Part shown: piece by piece, positions 1 to 8,033 of the stretch | Layout of the letters: the number at the start of each line of letters is the position of its first letter | Position numbering within the stretch: the stretch's first letter is position 1 | Notes under the pieces: generated by a model | What the model was told of the DNA's origin: nothing | What the model saw: the letters and a program-made list of their open reading frames with translations, nothing else | Database searches by the model: none | Program-made: the position numbers and the translations under genes | Origin: Aquisalimonas sp007126095 | GTDB lineage: Bacteria; Pseudomonadota; Gammaproteobacteria; Nitrococcales; Aquisalimonadaceae | NCBI RefSeq assembly: GCF_048323695.1 | Contig: NZ_JBLWFT010000004.1 | Span: 124,001-188,000, forward strand | Length of the DNA stretch: 64,000 bases | Direction: 5' to 3'

Positions 1-270
1 GGAGCCCTGTTGCAGGGGATGGACCACGACACCCTGGTACTGGATCTGGCCGTCGATTGCCCGGAACCGCTCCGTCTCGATGGCGTCACGGTCCGCGCCG
101 TGGATGCGCGCACCCTGGAGGTGGACGTGCCCAGAGGCCGGCATCTCAACACCCTGTTCGCGTCGCTCACCGAAGCGGGGGTGCAGGTGACCAGTCTGCG
201 TAACAAGAGCAATCGGCTGGAGCAGCTGTTCCTGGAGCGCCTGCGCGGACGGCAGGAGGCACCGGCATGA
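1..270 (+). CDS. ABC transporter ATP-binding protein, C-terminal fragment (5' truncated by window)
   Basis: The reading frame is open from base 1 and stops at 270, so only the last 89 codons are seen. No Walker or signature motifs are in the visible part. It ends in a small accessory domain with the pattern LTEAGVQVTSLRNKSNRLEQLF, typical of the C-terminus of ABC-2 (drug/polysaccharide export, YadG-like) ATPases, where this segment follows the nucleotide-binding domain. The stop overlaps the start of an ABC-2 permease by 4 bases (ATGA), which strongly supports the assignment. Substrate is unknown. The pair is coupled to cobalamin genes downstream, so it may be co-transcribed with them. Confidence 0.8.
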   Translation, partial: GALLQGMDHDTLVLDLAVDCPEPLRLDGVTVRAVDARTLEVDVPRGRHLNTLFASLTEAGVQVTSLRNKSNRLEQLFLERLRGRQEAPA

Positions 271-1040
271 CAGCGGCGCTCTACTGGAATGCCTATCGCG
301 GCATGGTCGTGAAGCAGCTTCGCCGCGTTGTGCGCACCTGGATCCAGACACTGTTGCCTTCGGTGGTGAACGCGGCCCTGTTTCTCGTGGTGCTTGGCCA
401 GCTCGTGGGGCGGGAGATCGGCACCTTCGGCGGCGTGGGCTACACGGAGTTCCTGATGCCCGGTCTGGTGATGCTGGCAGTGGTCACCAACGCCTACAGC
501 AACGTGACCCTGGCGGTTTTCGGCGCCAAGCTTCAGCGTCACATTGAGGAGGTCCTGGTGGCGCCCATGCCACCGTGGCTGATCGTTGCCGGTTTCGTCA
601 CCGGCGGCGTACTGCGCGGACTGCTGGTGGGGCTGCTGGTGGCCGCGCTGGCGCTGCCACTGACCGGGCTGCAGTTCCACCACCCGGCGGCCATTGCCGG
701 CATGGCGGTGCTCGCCGCGCTGCTGTTCTCCTTCGCCGGGCTCATCAACGGCATCTATGCACGCACCTTTGACCACACCTCAGTGGTCACCACCTTCGTG
801 CTGACACCGCTGATCTACCTGGGCGGGCTGTTCTATCCCGTCAGCCGCCTGGACGAGCCGTGGCAGAGCCTGTCACTGGCCAACCCCATGTACTACCTGA
901 TCGAGGGCTTCCGCCACGGCCTGCTCGGCACCAGTGCGGTGCCCTGGTGGGCCACGTTTGCCATGCTCGGTGTGGCCACCGCCATCGTTGGCACCGTGGC
1001 CCTGACGCTGGTGGCCCGGGGCACACGGGTGAAACCATGA
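267..1040 (+). CDS. ABC-2 type transporter permease (YadH-like)
   Basis: A 257-residue integral membrane protein with about six hydrophobic segments (roughly residues 25-45, 60-80, 105-130, 140-165, 175-195 and 228-250), the usual size and topology of ABC-2 permeases. It pairs with the ATPase just upstream (ATGA overlap at 267-270), and its own stop overlaps the cobG start in the same way (1037-1040). Family knowledge says such pairs export drugs, polysaccharides or other hydrophobic molecules. The substrate cannot be read from the sequence. A link to corrinoid or metal handling is only suggested by translational coupling to the cob genes. Confidence 0.85.
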   Translation: MTAALYWNAYRGMVVKQLRRVVRTWIQTLLPSVVNAALFLVVLGQLVGREIGTFGGVGYTEFLMPGLVMLAVVTNAYSNVTLAVFGAKLQRHIEEVLVAPMPPWLIVAGFVTGGVLRGLLVGLLVAALALPLTGLQFHHPAAIAGMAVLAALLFSFAGLINGIYARTFDHTSVVTTFVLTPLIYLGGLFYPVSRLDEPWQSLSLANPMYYLIEGFRHGLLGTSAVPWWATFAMLGVATAIVGTVALTLVARGTRVKP

Positions 1041-2428
1041 GTGGGGCGCGCGCCAACCATAACGGCGCCGTGCGCGGTGTATGCCCGGGGGTGGCCGCGC
1101 CCATGGCCAGTGGCGACGGGCTGCTGCTGCGCCTGCGCCATCCCATCGGTGGCTGGACGCCAGCGCAGGTGGGCGCCGTGGCGCAGGTGGCCGAGGAACA
1201 CGGCAATCGCGCACTGGAACTCACCGTCCGTGGCAACCTGCAGCTGCGTGGGGTGCGCCCCGCAACCCTGATGGGCGCCCAAACCGCCCTCGTGGCGGCC
1301 GGCGTCGCCGACAGTGACCCCGACCGTGAGGCGGTACGCAACGTGCTGTCCGCCCCCGCGACCGACCTGGACCCGGATGCCGTCGCGGATATCACGCCGG
1401 TGGCGCGGGCCGTGGCCGATGCCATTGCCGCCGACACCGCACTTCACCGCCTGCCGGCCAAGACCGGCGTGGTCGTGGATGGGGGTGGCGCGGCGGGGAT
1501 CGCCGGTGTCCATGCCGACCTGCGCCTGGACGCCGTGACCTGTGATCACGGTGGCGTGCGCTATCTGCTGAGCATTGGCGGCCGAGCGGCGGACGCGGTG
1601 CCGCTGGGACGGGTTGCTCCGGAGCAGGCCGCCGTTGCGGCCCGGCGCGTGCTGGCGCGACTGCTGGACGACAACCCGCCGCGGCGGATGGCTGCGGCCC
1701 TGGCCGAGCGCGGCGCCGCGCCGTTCCAGGATGCGCTGGCTGAGCTGGCCGAGCCCGCCGGCACGGTGCCCGTGCCCGCGGTGGGGCCTCCGGCACCGGG
1801 AGTTGCGCCGCACGGGGTCTGGGTACACGCAGCGTTCCCGTTCGGTGCGCTCAATGCAGCGCAGCTGCGGCAGCTGGCAGTGGTGGCGGAGCTGCACGCG
1901 GCGGCAAGCGGCACACCCACGCTGCGGCTGACGCCCTGGCGCAGTGTTCTGCTCGCGGGGGTCAGCGCCGCCGCGCTGGAGCCCCTGGCTGCATTGGGTG
2001 CCATCACCGAACCGGCCGATGCCCGCCTCGGGCTCGGTGCCTGCGTCGGCGCGCCAGGCTGTGCGTCCGGTACCACCGCGACCCGGAACGATGCCCTGGC
2101 TCTGGAGGCGGCCATGCCGACACTGCTGGCTGCCGGCGAGCGGCTGCACGTCTCCGGCTGTGGCAAGGGCTGCGGTGCGCCGGTGCGGGCGGCCGCCATG
2201 CTGGTGGCGGACGGAGAGCGCTACGCCCTGACGCTGTCAGGCGGCGTCGGCGCCATGCCGGACTGGCCTGCGATGCCACTGGCGGGCGTGCATCGCCGCC
2301 TGATGGCGCTGGATGCGGTGTATGCCGGGGAGCGGCGCACACCCCGGGAATCCCTGAACGACGTGATCAACCGGCTGGGCCGCAATGATGTGGTCCGGCG
2401 CGTGGAGGAGGAGAGCAGTCATGCCTGA
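1037..2428 (+). CDS. cobG: Precorrin-3B synthase CobG
   Basis: 463 residues. CobG is the O2-dependent monooxygenase that converts precorrin-3A to precorrin-3B in the aerobic cobalamin pathway. It belongs to the sulfite/nitrite reductase superfamily and carries a [4Fe-4S] cluster. The cluster-ligand pattern is visible: C336-X5-C342 (CVGAPGC) and C375-X3-C379 (CGKGC). The duplicated ferredoxin-reductase-like halves are also recognisable, with N-terminal GDGLLLRLRHPIGGW and a second copy near residue 260. The start at 1037 is chosen because it overlaps the upstream permease stop (ATGA); a longer in-frame extension exists but lies wholly inside the permease gene. The stop overlaps cobH by 8 bases. 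CobG marks the aerobic rather than the CbiK/CbiG anaerobic route. Confidence 0.92.
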   Translation: MSGARANHNGAVRGVCPGVAAPMASGDGLLLRLRHPIGGWTPAQVGAVAQVAEEHGNRALELTVRGNLQLRGVRPATLMGAQTALVAAGVADSDPDREAVRNVLSAPATDLDPDAVADITPVARAVADAIAADTALHRLPAKTGVVVDGGGAAGIAGVHADLRLDAVTCDHGGVRYLLSIGGRAADAVPLGRVAPEQAAVAARRVLARLLDDNPPRRMAAALAERGAAPFQDALAELAEPAGTVPVPAVGPPAPGVAPHGVWVHAAFPFGALNAAQLRQLAVVAELHAAASGTPTLRLTPWRSVLLAGVSAAALEPLAALGAITEPADARLGLGACVGAPGCASGTTATRNDALALEAAMPTLLAAGERLHVSGCGKGCGAPVRAAAMLVADGERYALTLSGGVGAMPDWPAMPLAGVHRRLMALDAVYAGERRTPRESLNDVINRLGRNDVVRRVEEESSHA

Positions 2429-3062
2429 CAGCGTGCAGCACGACTACATCAAGGACGGCCCGGCCATCTATCGGGAATCGTTCGCCATCATTCAGGCCGA
2501 GGCCGACCTGACGCGATTCCCGGAGCGCGTGGTGCCGGCGGTGGTGCGCATGATTCACGCCTGCGGTATGACCGATCTGGCCGCCGATGTGGGCTTCTCG
2601 CCCGGTGTGGCGACGGCCGCACGGAACGCCCTGGATGCCGGTGCGCCCATTCTGTGCGACAGCCAGATGGTCGCCCACGGTATCACCCGTGCGCGGCTTC
2701 CGGCGGACAATCCGGTGGTCTGCACCCTTCGGGACGAACGGGTGCCGGCGCTGGCCGAGCGCATCGGCAATACCCGCTCGGCGGCGGCCATGGAGCTTTG
2801 GTGGGATCAGCTCGACGGCGCCGTGGTGGCCATCGGCAATGCGCCGACGGCGCTGTTTCGCCTGCTGGAGATGCTCGACGCCGGCGCACCGCGACCCGCG
2901 GCCGTGCTTGGCATTCCCGTGGGCTTTGTCGGCGCGATCGAGAGCAAGGAGGCGCTGGCGGCCCGCGCGCCGTATATCGAATACCTGACGGTGTTCGGTC
3001 GCCGGGGAGGCAGTGCCATGGCGGCCGCGGCGGTGAACGCGCTGGCAACGGATCGGTGGTGA
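2421..3062 (+). CDS. cobH: Precorrin-8X methylmutase CobH
   Basis: 213 residues, normal for CobH/CbiC. The enzyme moves the C11 methyl group to C12 of precorrin-8X to give hydrogenobyrinic acid. Recognisable family segments are the N-terminal YIKDGPAIYRESFAII, the internal PILCDSQMVAHGITR (the conserved His of this segment is the usual catalytic acid/base) and VVAIGNAPTALFRLLEM. The ATG at 2421 lies 8 bases inside the cobG end and follows a GAGGAGGAGAG ribosome-binding stretch. The next gene starts 4 bases after the stop, so cobG-H-I-J read as one operon. Confidence 0.95.
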   Translation: MPDSVQHDYIKDGPAIYRESFAIIQAEADLTRFPERVVPAVVRMIHACGMTDLAADVGFSPGVATAARNALDAGAPILCDSQMVAHGITRARLPADNPVVCTLRDERVPALAERIGNTRSAAAMELWWDQLDGAVVAIGNAPTALFRLLEMLDAGAPRPAAVLGIPVGFVGAIESKEALAARAPYIEYLTVFGRRGGSAMAAAAVNALATDRW

Positions 3063-3066
3063 ACGC

Positions 3067-3813
3067 ATGACAACCCTGAACAGTATTGAAGGTGGCCGGT
3101 TCTACGGCATCGGTACGGGGCCGGGTGACCCGGAGCTCATGACCCTGAAAGCCGCGCGGCTGATCGCCTCGGCGGACGTGGTGGCCTATTTCTGCAAGCG
3201 CGGCAAACGGGGCAACGCGCGCGACATCGCCGACCCCCACATCCATGACCAGCAGCGCGAGGAGCCTATGGTCTATCCGGTGACCACGGAGTTGCCGCAT
3301 ACCTCGCAGGCCTACCGGGACCGCATCGAGGCGTTCTTCGATGCCTCCGCCGACATGCTGGCCGGGCATCTTGCCGCGGGCCGCTCGGTGGTCGTCCTCA
3401 ACGAGGGCGACCCGTTCTTCTACGGCTCCTTCATGCACGTCTACCTGCGCCTCAAGGACCGCTTCCCCTCCACGATCATCCCGGGCGTCCCGTCGATCAT
3501 GAGCAGTGCTGCGCTCTTGCCCACCCCCCTGACCATGCGTGACGACGTGCTTTCGGTGGTCCCCGGTACGCTCCCGGACGATGCGCTCCATGAACGCCTC
3601 TCCAGCGTTGATGCCGCGGTGATCATGAAGGTGGGCAGCAATCTCGACCGCATCGTGGCCGTGCTCGAGCGCTTGGGCATGTGCCAGCGCGCCTGGTACG
3701 TGGAGCGCTCCAGCATGGCGGCCGAGTACTGCTGCCGGCTTCCGGAGGCCAGCGTGGACAAGGCGCCCTATTTCTCCATGATCGTGGTGCCCGGCATGGG
3801 GGAGCGGCGATGA
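3067..3813 (+). CDS. cobI: Precorrin-2 C20-methyltransferase CobI
   Basis: 248 residues. CobI is an SAM-dependent uroporphyrin/corrin methyltransferase that methylates C20 of precorrin-2 to give precorrin-3A, the CobG substrate. It shows the family N-terminal glycine-rich loop (FYGIGTGPGDPELMTLKAARLI), the NEGDPFFYGSFMH motif near residue 112 and the PGVPSIMSSAALL loop near 139. Length is typical. It sits 4 bases after cobH and overlaps cobJ by 4 bases, so translation is coupled. Confidence 0.94.
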   Translation: MTTLNSIEGGRFYGIGTGPGDPELMTLKAARLIASADVVAYFCKRGKRGNARDIADPHIHDQQREEPMVYPVTTELPHTSQAYRDRIEAFFDASADMLAGHLAAGRSVVVLNEGDPFFYGSFMHVYLRLKDRFPSTIIPGVPSIMSSAALLPTPLTMRDDVLSVVPGTLPDDALHERLSSVDAAVIMKVGSNLDRIVAVLERLGMCQRAWYVERSSMAAEYCCRLPEASVDKAPYFSMIVVPGMGERR

Positions 3814-4577
3814 GTGAGGGCTGGTTGCGGGTGGTGGGTGTCGGCCCGGCGGGGCCGGAGTGGCTCACTCCGGAGACGGCGCACACGCTGCAGGACGCGA
3901 CGGACCTGGTCGGTTACGGGCCTTACGTGGACCGGGTGGGCACCGCCGCAGCCCGTCGGCACGTCTCCGACAACCGCGAGGAGCTGGACCGTGCCCGGCA
4001 CGCCCTGGATCTGGCCCGTGAAGGCGGCCGGGTGGCGGTGGTCTCGGGTGGTGACCCCGGGGTGTTCGCCATGGCTGCGGCGGTGATGGAAGCTCTGGAT
4101 GCCGACCGCGACGGCCGGTGGTCCGCGGTGGAGATCACCGTCGAACCCGGCGTCTCCGCCATGCAGGCGGCCGCGGCCAGGCTTGGCGCGCCCTTGGGCA
4201 ACGACTTCTGTGTGCTGTCCCTGTCGGACAATCTCAAGCCGTGGTCGCTGGTGGAGCGGCGCATCCGCCTCGCAGCGGAGGGTGACTTCGCCATGGCCTT
4301 CTACAACCCGATCTCGAAGGCACGACCCTGGCAGCTGGGCGCCGCGCTGGATGTGCTGCGGTCGGTGCATGCGCCGGACACGCCGGTGGTGCTGGCGACG
4401 GCGGTCGGTCGGGGCGAGAGCGAGCGCGTGCACCTGACCACGCTTGCCGACGTCAACCCGGCCGATGCGGACATGCGCACCCTGGTGCTGGTGGGAGCGT
4501 CCACAACGCGCGTGATCGACCGCGGCGGCCGGCGTTACGTGTATACGTCGCGGTACTATCCGGAGGAGCGCACATGA
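3810..4577 (+). CDS. cobJ: Precorrin-3B C17-methyltransferase CobJ
   Basis: 255 residues. CobJ methylates C17 of precorrin-3B with ring contraction, forming precorrin-4. The tetrapyrrole methylase fold is evident from the VVGVGPAGPEWLTPET N-terminus, VVSGGDPGVFAMAAAVMEAL near residue 75, the VEPGVSAMQAAAARLGAPLGNDF segment and FYNPISKARPWQL. The ATG at 3810 overlaps the cobI stop and is preceded by GGGGGAGCGGCG. The stop codon at 4575-4577 itself overlaps another ATG (4574), an orphaned start with no recognisable gene behind it; see findings. Confidence 0.94.
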   Translation: MSEGWLRVVGVGPAGPEWLTPETAHTLQDATDLVGYGPYVDRVGTAAARRHVSDNREELDRARHALDLAREGGRVAVVSGGDPGVFAMAAAVMEALDADRDGRWSAVEITVEPGVSAMQAAAARLGAPLGNDFCVLSLSDNLKPWSLVERRIRLAAEGDFAMAFYNPISKARPWQLGAALDVLRSVHAPDTPVVLATAVGRGESERVHLTTLADVNPADADMRTLVLVGASTTRVIDRGGRRYVYTSRYYPEERT

Positions 4578-4610
4578 CGACACCCCGCCCAGCGCACCCC
4601 CCGTGGTATC

Positions 4611-4678
4611 CGGCGGGGCCGTTAGGACCCGTAGGGTGGACCTTCAGGTCCACCAACCGCGGCCCGGCGGGGCCGTTA
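4611..4678. repeat. Palindromic repeat copy (family A) flanked by 14-bp direct repeats
   Basis: At 4631-4654 lies one copy of a short repeat, GTAG followed by the palindrome GGTGGACCTTCAGGTCCACC. It is bracketed by two identical 14-bp direct repeats, CGGCGGGGCCGTTA, at 4611-4624 and 4665-4678. The second direct repeat contains the stop codon of the oppositely oriented cobK. The palindrome occurs six more times in the window (31306, 31373, 32082, 32150, 42295, 42348). It is intergenic, between the convergent ends of cobJ and cobK, and could form a hairpin in either transcript. Confidence 0.85.
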
Positions 4679-5419
4679 CCGACGCAGTCCCTCCAGCCAG
4701 CGGACAACGTCTGCGGCGTCGGTGAATGCCGGCACGCCGACGGGCTCCGGTGGTCGCTCTACCATCACCACCGGGATGCCCAGCGCCCTTGCGGCGCCGA
4801 GCTTGGCGCAGGTGGCATCGCCGCCGCTTGCCTTGGACACCAGCACGTCGATGCCGTGCCCGGCCATCAGTGTCTGCTCGTCCGCCAGCCGGAACGGGCC
4901 GCGCGCCTGCAGGTAGACGGCGTCGGGCAGAGTCGGTGGCGGCTCGGGCGGATCGATGGTGCGGATGACGTAGTGTTTCTCCGGCGTGCGTTCGAAGGCC
5001 GCGAGTTCCTGCCGGCCGGTGGTGACAAGCACCCGGTGACCGAGGTCCTGCAGGGCGTCGGCGGCGGTGCCGAGATCCGGCACCGGCAGCCAGTGATCGC
5101 CCGGGCCGGGCGTCCACGGTGGCCGTCGCAGGATGGCCAGGGGAATGCCCGTCTGCCGCGCGGCCGCGGCGGCGTTGGCCGTGATGCCACTGGCGAAGGG
5201 GTGGGTTGCATCCACCAGCGCATCGATGCCGTCAGCGCGCAGGTGGGTTGCGAGGCCCTCGGCACCGCCGAATCCGCCGACGCGGTGGGACACCGGCAGG
5301 TTGCCGGGTGTGCGCGTGCGGCCGGCCAGCGATGCCTGTGCCCGGATCACCGGGTGCCCGGCCAGCGCCGTTGCCAGGGCATTGCCGTCGCTGGTGCCGG
5401 CAAGGATGAGGACCTGCAT
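4676..5419 (-). CDS. cobK: Precorrin-6A reductase CobK
   Basis: 247 residues. CobK is an NADPH-dependent enzyme that reduces precorrin-6A to precorrin-6B. The Rossmann-type start MQVLILAGTSDGNALA, the VDATHPFA motif near residue 75 and the C-terminal VSKASGGDATCAKLGAARALGIPVVMVERP are hallmarks of the CobK/CbiJ family. The start at 5419 is chosen because family members begin directly with the Rossmann strand; the frame extends upstream to 5482 only through an intergenic repeat. The gene is inverted within an otherwise plus-strand cob cluster, with repeat elements at both ends. Confidence 0.93.
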   Translation of the reverse strand: MQVLILAGTSDGNALATALAGHPVIRAQASLAGRTRTPGNLPVSHRVGGFGGAEGLATHLRADGIDALVDATHPFASGITANAAAAARQTGIPLAILRRPPWTPGPGDHWLPVPDLGTAADALQDLGHRVLVTTGRQELAAFERTPEKHYVIRTIDPPEPPPTLPDAVYLQARGPFRLADEQTLMAGHGIDVLVSKASGGDATCAKLGAARALGIPVVMVERPPEPVGVPAFTDAADVVRWLEGLRR

Positions 5420-5467
5420 TATAGTGCTCCCGCGCTGGGCCTGGGTTGCAAACGTCTCGACCGGCCC

Positions 5468-5535
5468 GTAGGAGCGGCACAAGCCGCGACCGAAGGTATT
5501 ATCCCCAATCAGGTCGCGGCTTGCGCCGCTCCTAC
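5468..5535. repeat. REP-like inverted pair (family B) between cobK and cobL
   Basis: Two copies of a 23-bp element, GTAGGAGCGGC-NN-AAGCCGCGAC, lie head to head at 5468-5490 (forward) and 5513-5535 (reverse complement), with a 22-bp spacer. Each copy contains the imperfect palindrome GCGGC..GCCGC, so the pair can form a large cruciform or hairpin. The element resembles the REP family (GTAGGAGCGGC...) widespread in pseudomonads and related gammaproteobacteria. Three more copies occur at 37633-37738. It occupies the divergent cobK/cobL intergenic space, so the promoters of both genes must lie in or beside it. Confidence 0.85.
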
Positions 5536-5565
5536 GGGGCTGGGTGGTGTGTCGGGGAGGCTGTC

Positions 5566-6789
5566 GTGACTGGCCCAGTTCACACCCCCTGGCTCACCAT
5601 TATCGGCATCGGCGAGGACGGCGTCGACGGTCTAGCGCCGGCCGCCCGGGAAGCGCTGTCCGGGGCGGACTCTCTGTTCGGCGGCCAGCGCCATCTGGAT
5701 CTGGTCCCGGCCCGTGAGGGGCAGGCGCGCATCGCCTGGCCATCGCCCCTGAGCGATGCCCTGCCGTGGATCCGGGACCGTCGCGGTCGCCCCGTGTGTG
5801 TGCTCGCAACCGGGGACCCCTTCTGGTACGGCATCGGCGCCACCCTGGCGCACGAGGTGCCGGCGGCGGAGATGACGGTTCACCCGGTGCCGTCCGCCTT
5901 CAGCCTCGCGGCGGCACGCATGGGCTGGCCGCTGCAGATAACCCGCTGCCTGTCCGCACATGGTCGTGCCCTGGACCGGGTGCGACCGTGGCTGCAGCCC
6001 GGTGCGCGCCTGCTGGTGCTGAGCTGGGATGGCACCACCGCAGCGGCGCTGGCCGAGCTGCTGCGCACCAACGGCTTCGGGGCGTCCACGCTGACCGTGC
6101 TGGAGCACCTCGGCGGCGAGGTGGAGCAGCGCGTCGAGGCCACGGCGGCGGCCTGGAGCCAGACGCGTACGGCGGATCTCAACACCATCGCCATTGCCTG
6201 CGAGTCGGCCCCCGATGCGCGGGTGTTGCCGGCGACGGCGGGGCGGCCGGACGCGCTGTTCGAGCACGACGGCCAGATCACGAAGCGTGAGGTGCGTGCC
6301 GTGACCCTGGCGCAACTGGCCCCACGCCGCGGCGAGACGCTTTGGGATGTGGGTGCCGGCTCCGGCGCCATCGGCATCGAGTGGATGCTGGTGGACGCGC
6401 ACAACCACGCCGTCGCGGTCGAGCCGGATCCGGATCGTGCGCAGCGCGTTCAGGCCAATGCCCGGGCCTGCGGTGTGCCCGATCTTGCCTGCGTCAATGG
6501 CCGGGCGCCTGAAGCGCTGGCCGGGTTGCCGCGGCCTGATGCGGTATTCGTGGGCGGCGGCCTGACCACGGTCGGCCTGCTGACCGCCTGCCACGAGGCG
6601 CTGCCGTCCGGGGGCCGTCTGGTGGCCAACAGCGTGACCGTGGAGGGAGATGCCGTGCTCGCGGATGCGGTTGCGCGCTGGGGTGGCGAGCTGACTCGCC
6701 TCGCGGTGAGCCGCAGCGAGCCCCTGGGCGGATTCCACGGGTGGCGGCCCCTGCGGCCGGTGACCATCTGGACGCTGGTGCGGCCGTGA
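5566..6789 (+). CDS. cobL: Precorrin-6Y C5,15-methyltransferase (decarboxylating) CobL
   Basis: 407 residues, a CbiE-CbiT fusion as expected for CobL. The N-terminal half (about 1-205) is a tetrapyrrole methylase domain: WLTIIGIGEDGVDGLAPAAR, then a GDPFWYGIG motif near residue 85. The C-terminal half (about 230-405) is a class I SAM methyltransferase with the glycine motif VGAGSGAIGIEW near residue 260; this half also decarboxylates the C12 acetate. The GTG at 5566 is chosen because GGGGAGG lies 5 bases upstream and because the CbiE domain begins just after it. The stop overlaps cobE by 4 bases. Confidence 0.94.
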   Translation: MTGPVHTPWLTIIGIGEDGVDGLAPAAREALSGADSLFGGQRHLDLVPAREGQARIAWPSPLSDALPWIRDRRGRPVCVLATGDPFWYGIGATLAHEVPAAEMTVHPVPSAFSLAAARMGWPLQITRCLSAHGRALDRVRPWLQPGARLLVLSWDGTTAAALAELLRTNGFGASTLTVLEHLGGEVEQRVEATAAAWSQTRTADLNTIAIACESAPDARVLPATAGRPDALFEHDGQITKREVRAVTLAQLAPRRGETLWDVGAGSGAIGIEWMLVDAHNHAVAVEPDPDRAQRVQANARACGVPDLACVNGRAPEALAGLPRPDAVFVGGGLTTVGLLTACHEALPSGGRLVANSVTVEGDAVLADAVARWGGELTRLAVSRSEPLGGFHGWRPLRPVTIWTLVRP

Positions 6790-7199
6790 TTGCCCTGGGG
6801 GTCGGGTTCGCCAGCCGCTGCACCGGGAACGAGCTGGCCGCCGTGGTGACGGCCGTTCTGGCCGAAGTGCCCGGGTTGCTGGACGCCCATGCGGGTGCCG
6901 GTCGCCTGGCGGCGCCGGCGCACAAGCGACACGCCGGGCTGTTGGAGCCAGTGGCCCGGGATCTCGGGCTGACGCCGGTTTATGTCACTCGGGACCAGCT
7001 CTCGGTGTGGCAGCCCGCGACGGTCACCCGTTCGCGACTCGCCGAAGCGGCGGTGGGCCTGCCCGCCGTGGCTGAAGCGGCGGCGCTGGCCGCCGCCGGC
7101 CCAGGGGCAAGGCTGTGCGTCCCTCGCCGTACGGCCGGCCCGGCCACCTGCGCTCTGGCGCTGACTGATGCCGAAAACCCGATAACGGAGACGCCATGA
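6786..7199 (+). CDS. cobE: Cobalamin biosynthesis protein CobE (CbiG C-terminal-like)
   Basis: 137 residues starting with GTG at 6786, overlapping the cobL stop (GTGA). The start IALGVGFASRCTGNEL and the internal HKRHAGLLEPVARDLGLTPVYV match the CobE / CbiG C-terminal domain, whose members are encoded in aerobic cob clusters. Its biochemical role is not settled in the family; structures suggest binding of a pathway intermediate. In anaerobic CbiG the related domain is fused to a lactone-opening domain that is absent here, fitting the CobG-type route. The gene ends inside the cobM start (ATGA at 7196-7199), so cobL-E-M are translationally coupled. Confidence 0.85.
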   Translation: MIALGVGFASRCTGNELAAVVTAVLAEVPGLLDAHAGAGRLAAPAHKRHAGLLEPVARDLGLTPVYVTRDQLSVWQPATVTRSRLAEAAVGLPAVAEAAALAAAGPGARLCVPRRTAGPATCALALTDAENPITETP

Positions 7200-7954
7200 C
7201 CGTTCACTTCATCGGCGCCGGCCCCGGCGCCCCGGACCTGCTCACCCTGCGCGGGCGCGACCGCATCGCCGCCTGCCCGGTGTGTCTGTATGCCGGCTCG
7301 CTGGTGCCCGAAGAGATCCTCGCTCATGCGCCAGTGGATGCGCGGCTGGTCAACACCGCACCCATGACCCTGGACGGCATCATGACGGAGTTCACCGATG
7401 CCCACGCCAGGGGGCTCGACGTGGCGCGGCTGCACTCCGGGGATCTGTCGGTCTACAGCGCCGTGGCCGAGCAGTTGCGCCGGCTCGACGCCGCCGGAAT
7501 CGACTACACGCTCACGCCCGGCGTGCCCGCGTTCAGTGCTGCCGCCGCGGCGCTGCAGCGAGAACTGACCGTGCCGGAGGTGGCCCAGTCCGTGGTGCTG
7601 ACCCGCACCCAGGGGCGGGCGTCCTCCATGCCGCCGAACGAGACCCTGGAGGCCTACGCCGCCACCGGGGCCACCCTGGCACTGCACCTGTCGCTGCACG
7701 CCTTGGAGGACGTGGTGACCCGGCTGACGCCCTTCTACGGCGCTGACTGCCCGGCCGCGGTGGCACTGCGGGTAACGTGGCCGGACGAAACCGTGGTGCG
7801 GGCGCCCCTGGGCGAGCTGCCCGCGGCCACGGCGGACTGGACCCTGCGCCGCAGCGCCCTGATTCTGGTGGGGCCGGCCCTGGGGCCGGGACTGTTCCGC
7901 GACAGCGCGCTCTACGACCCGGCGCACGTGCGGCGTTACCGGGGTCAGGACTGA
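7196..7954 (+). CDS. cobM: Precorrin-4 C11-methyltransferase CobM
   Basis: 252 residues. CobM methylates precorrin-4 at C11 to give precorrin-5. Family features: VHFIGAGPGAPDLLTLRGR at the start, CPVCLYAGSLVPEEIL, LHSGDLSVYSAVAEQLRRL near residue 80 and the TPGVPAFSAAAAALQRELTVPEVAQ loop. Length is typical. It is the last gene of the cob run. No strong terminator was recognised after it, and the next gene, moaA, starts 182 bases later on the same strand. Confidence 0.94.
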   Translation: MTVHFIGAGPGAPDLLTLRGRDRIAACPVCLYAGSLVPEEILAHAPVDARLVNTAPMTLDGIMTEFTDAHARGLDVARLHSGDLSVYSAVAEQLRRLDAAGIDYTLTPGVPAFSAAAAALQRELTVPEVAQSVVLTRTQGRASSMPPNETLEAYAATGATLALHLSLHALEDVVTRLTPFYGADCPAAVALRVTWPDETVVRAPLGELPAATADWTLRRSALILVGPALGPGLFRDSALYDPAHVRRYRGQD

Positions 7955-8033
7955 GCGGCCCCGGTGTCTGTTATCCTGCGAATACGGGAAGCACCAGTGC
8001 GGTGCATGTTTGATTCATTTCCGGTACATGTCT

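Noticed and set aside
4574..5569. Plus-strand 331-codon frame opposite cobK
   Set aside because: It begins at an ATG overlapping cobJ, but the product is Gly/Ala/Arg-rich without a fold-like pattern and is antisense to the convincing cobK. Only its ATG is noted as a rearrangement trace.
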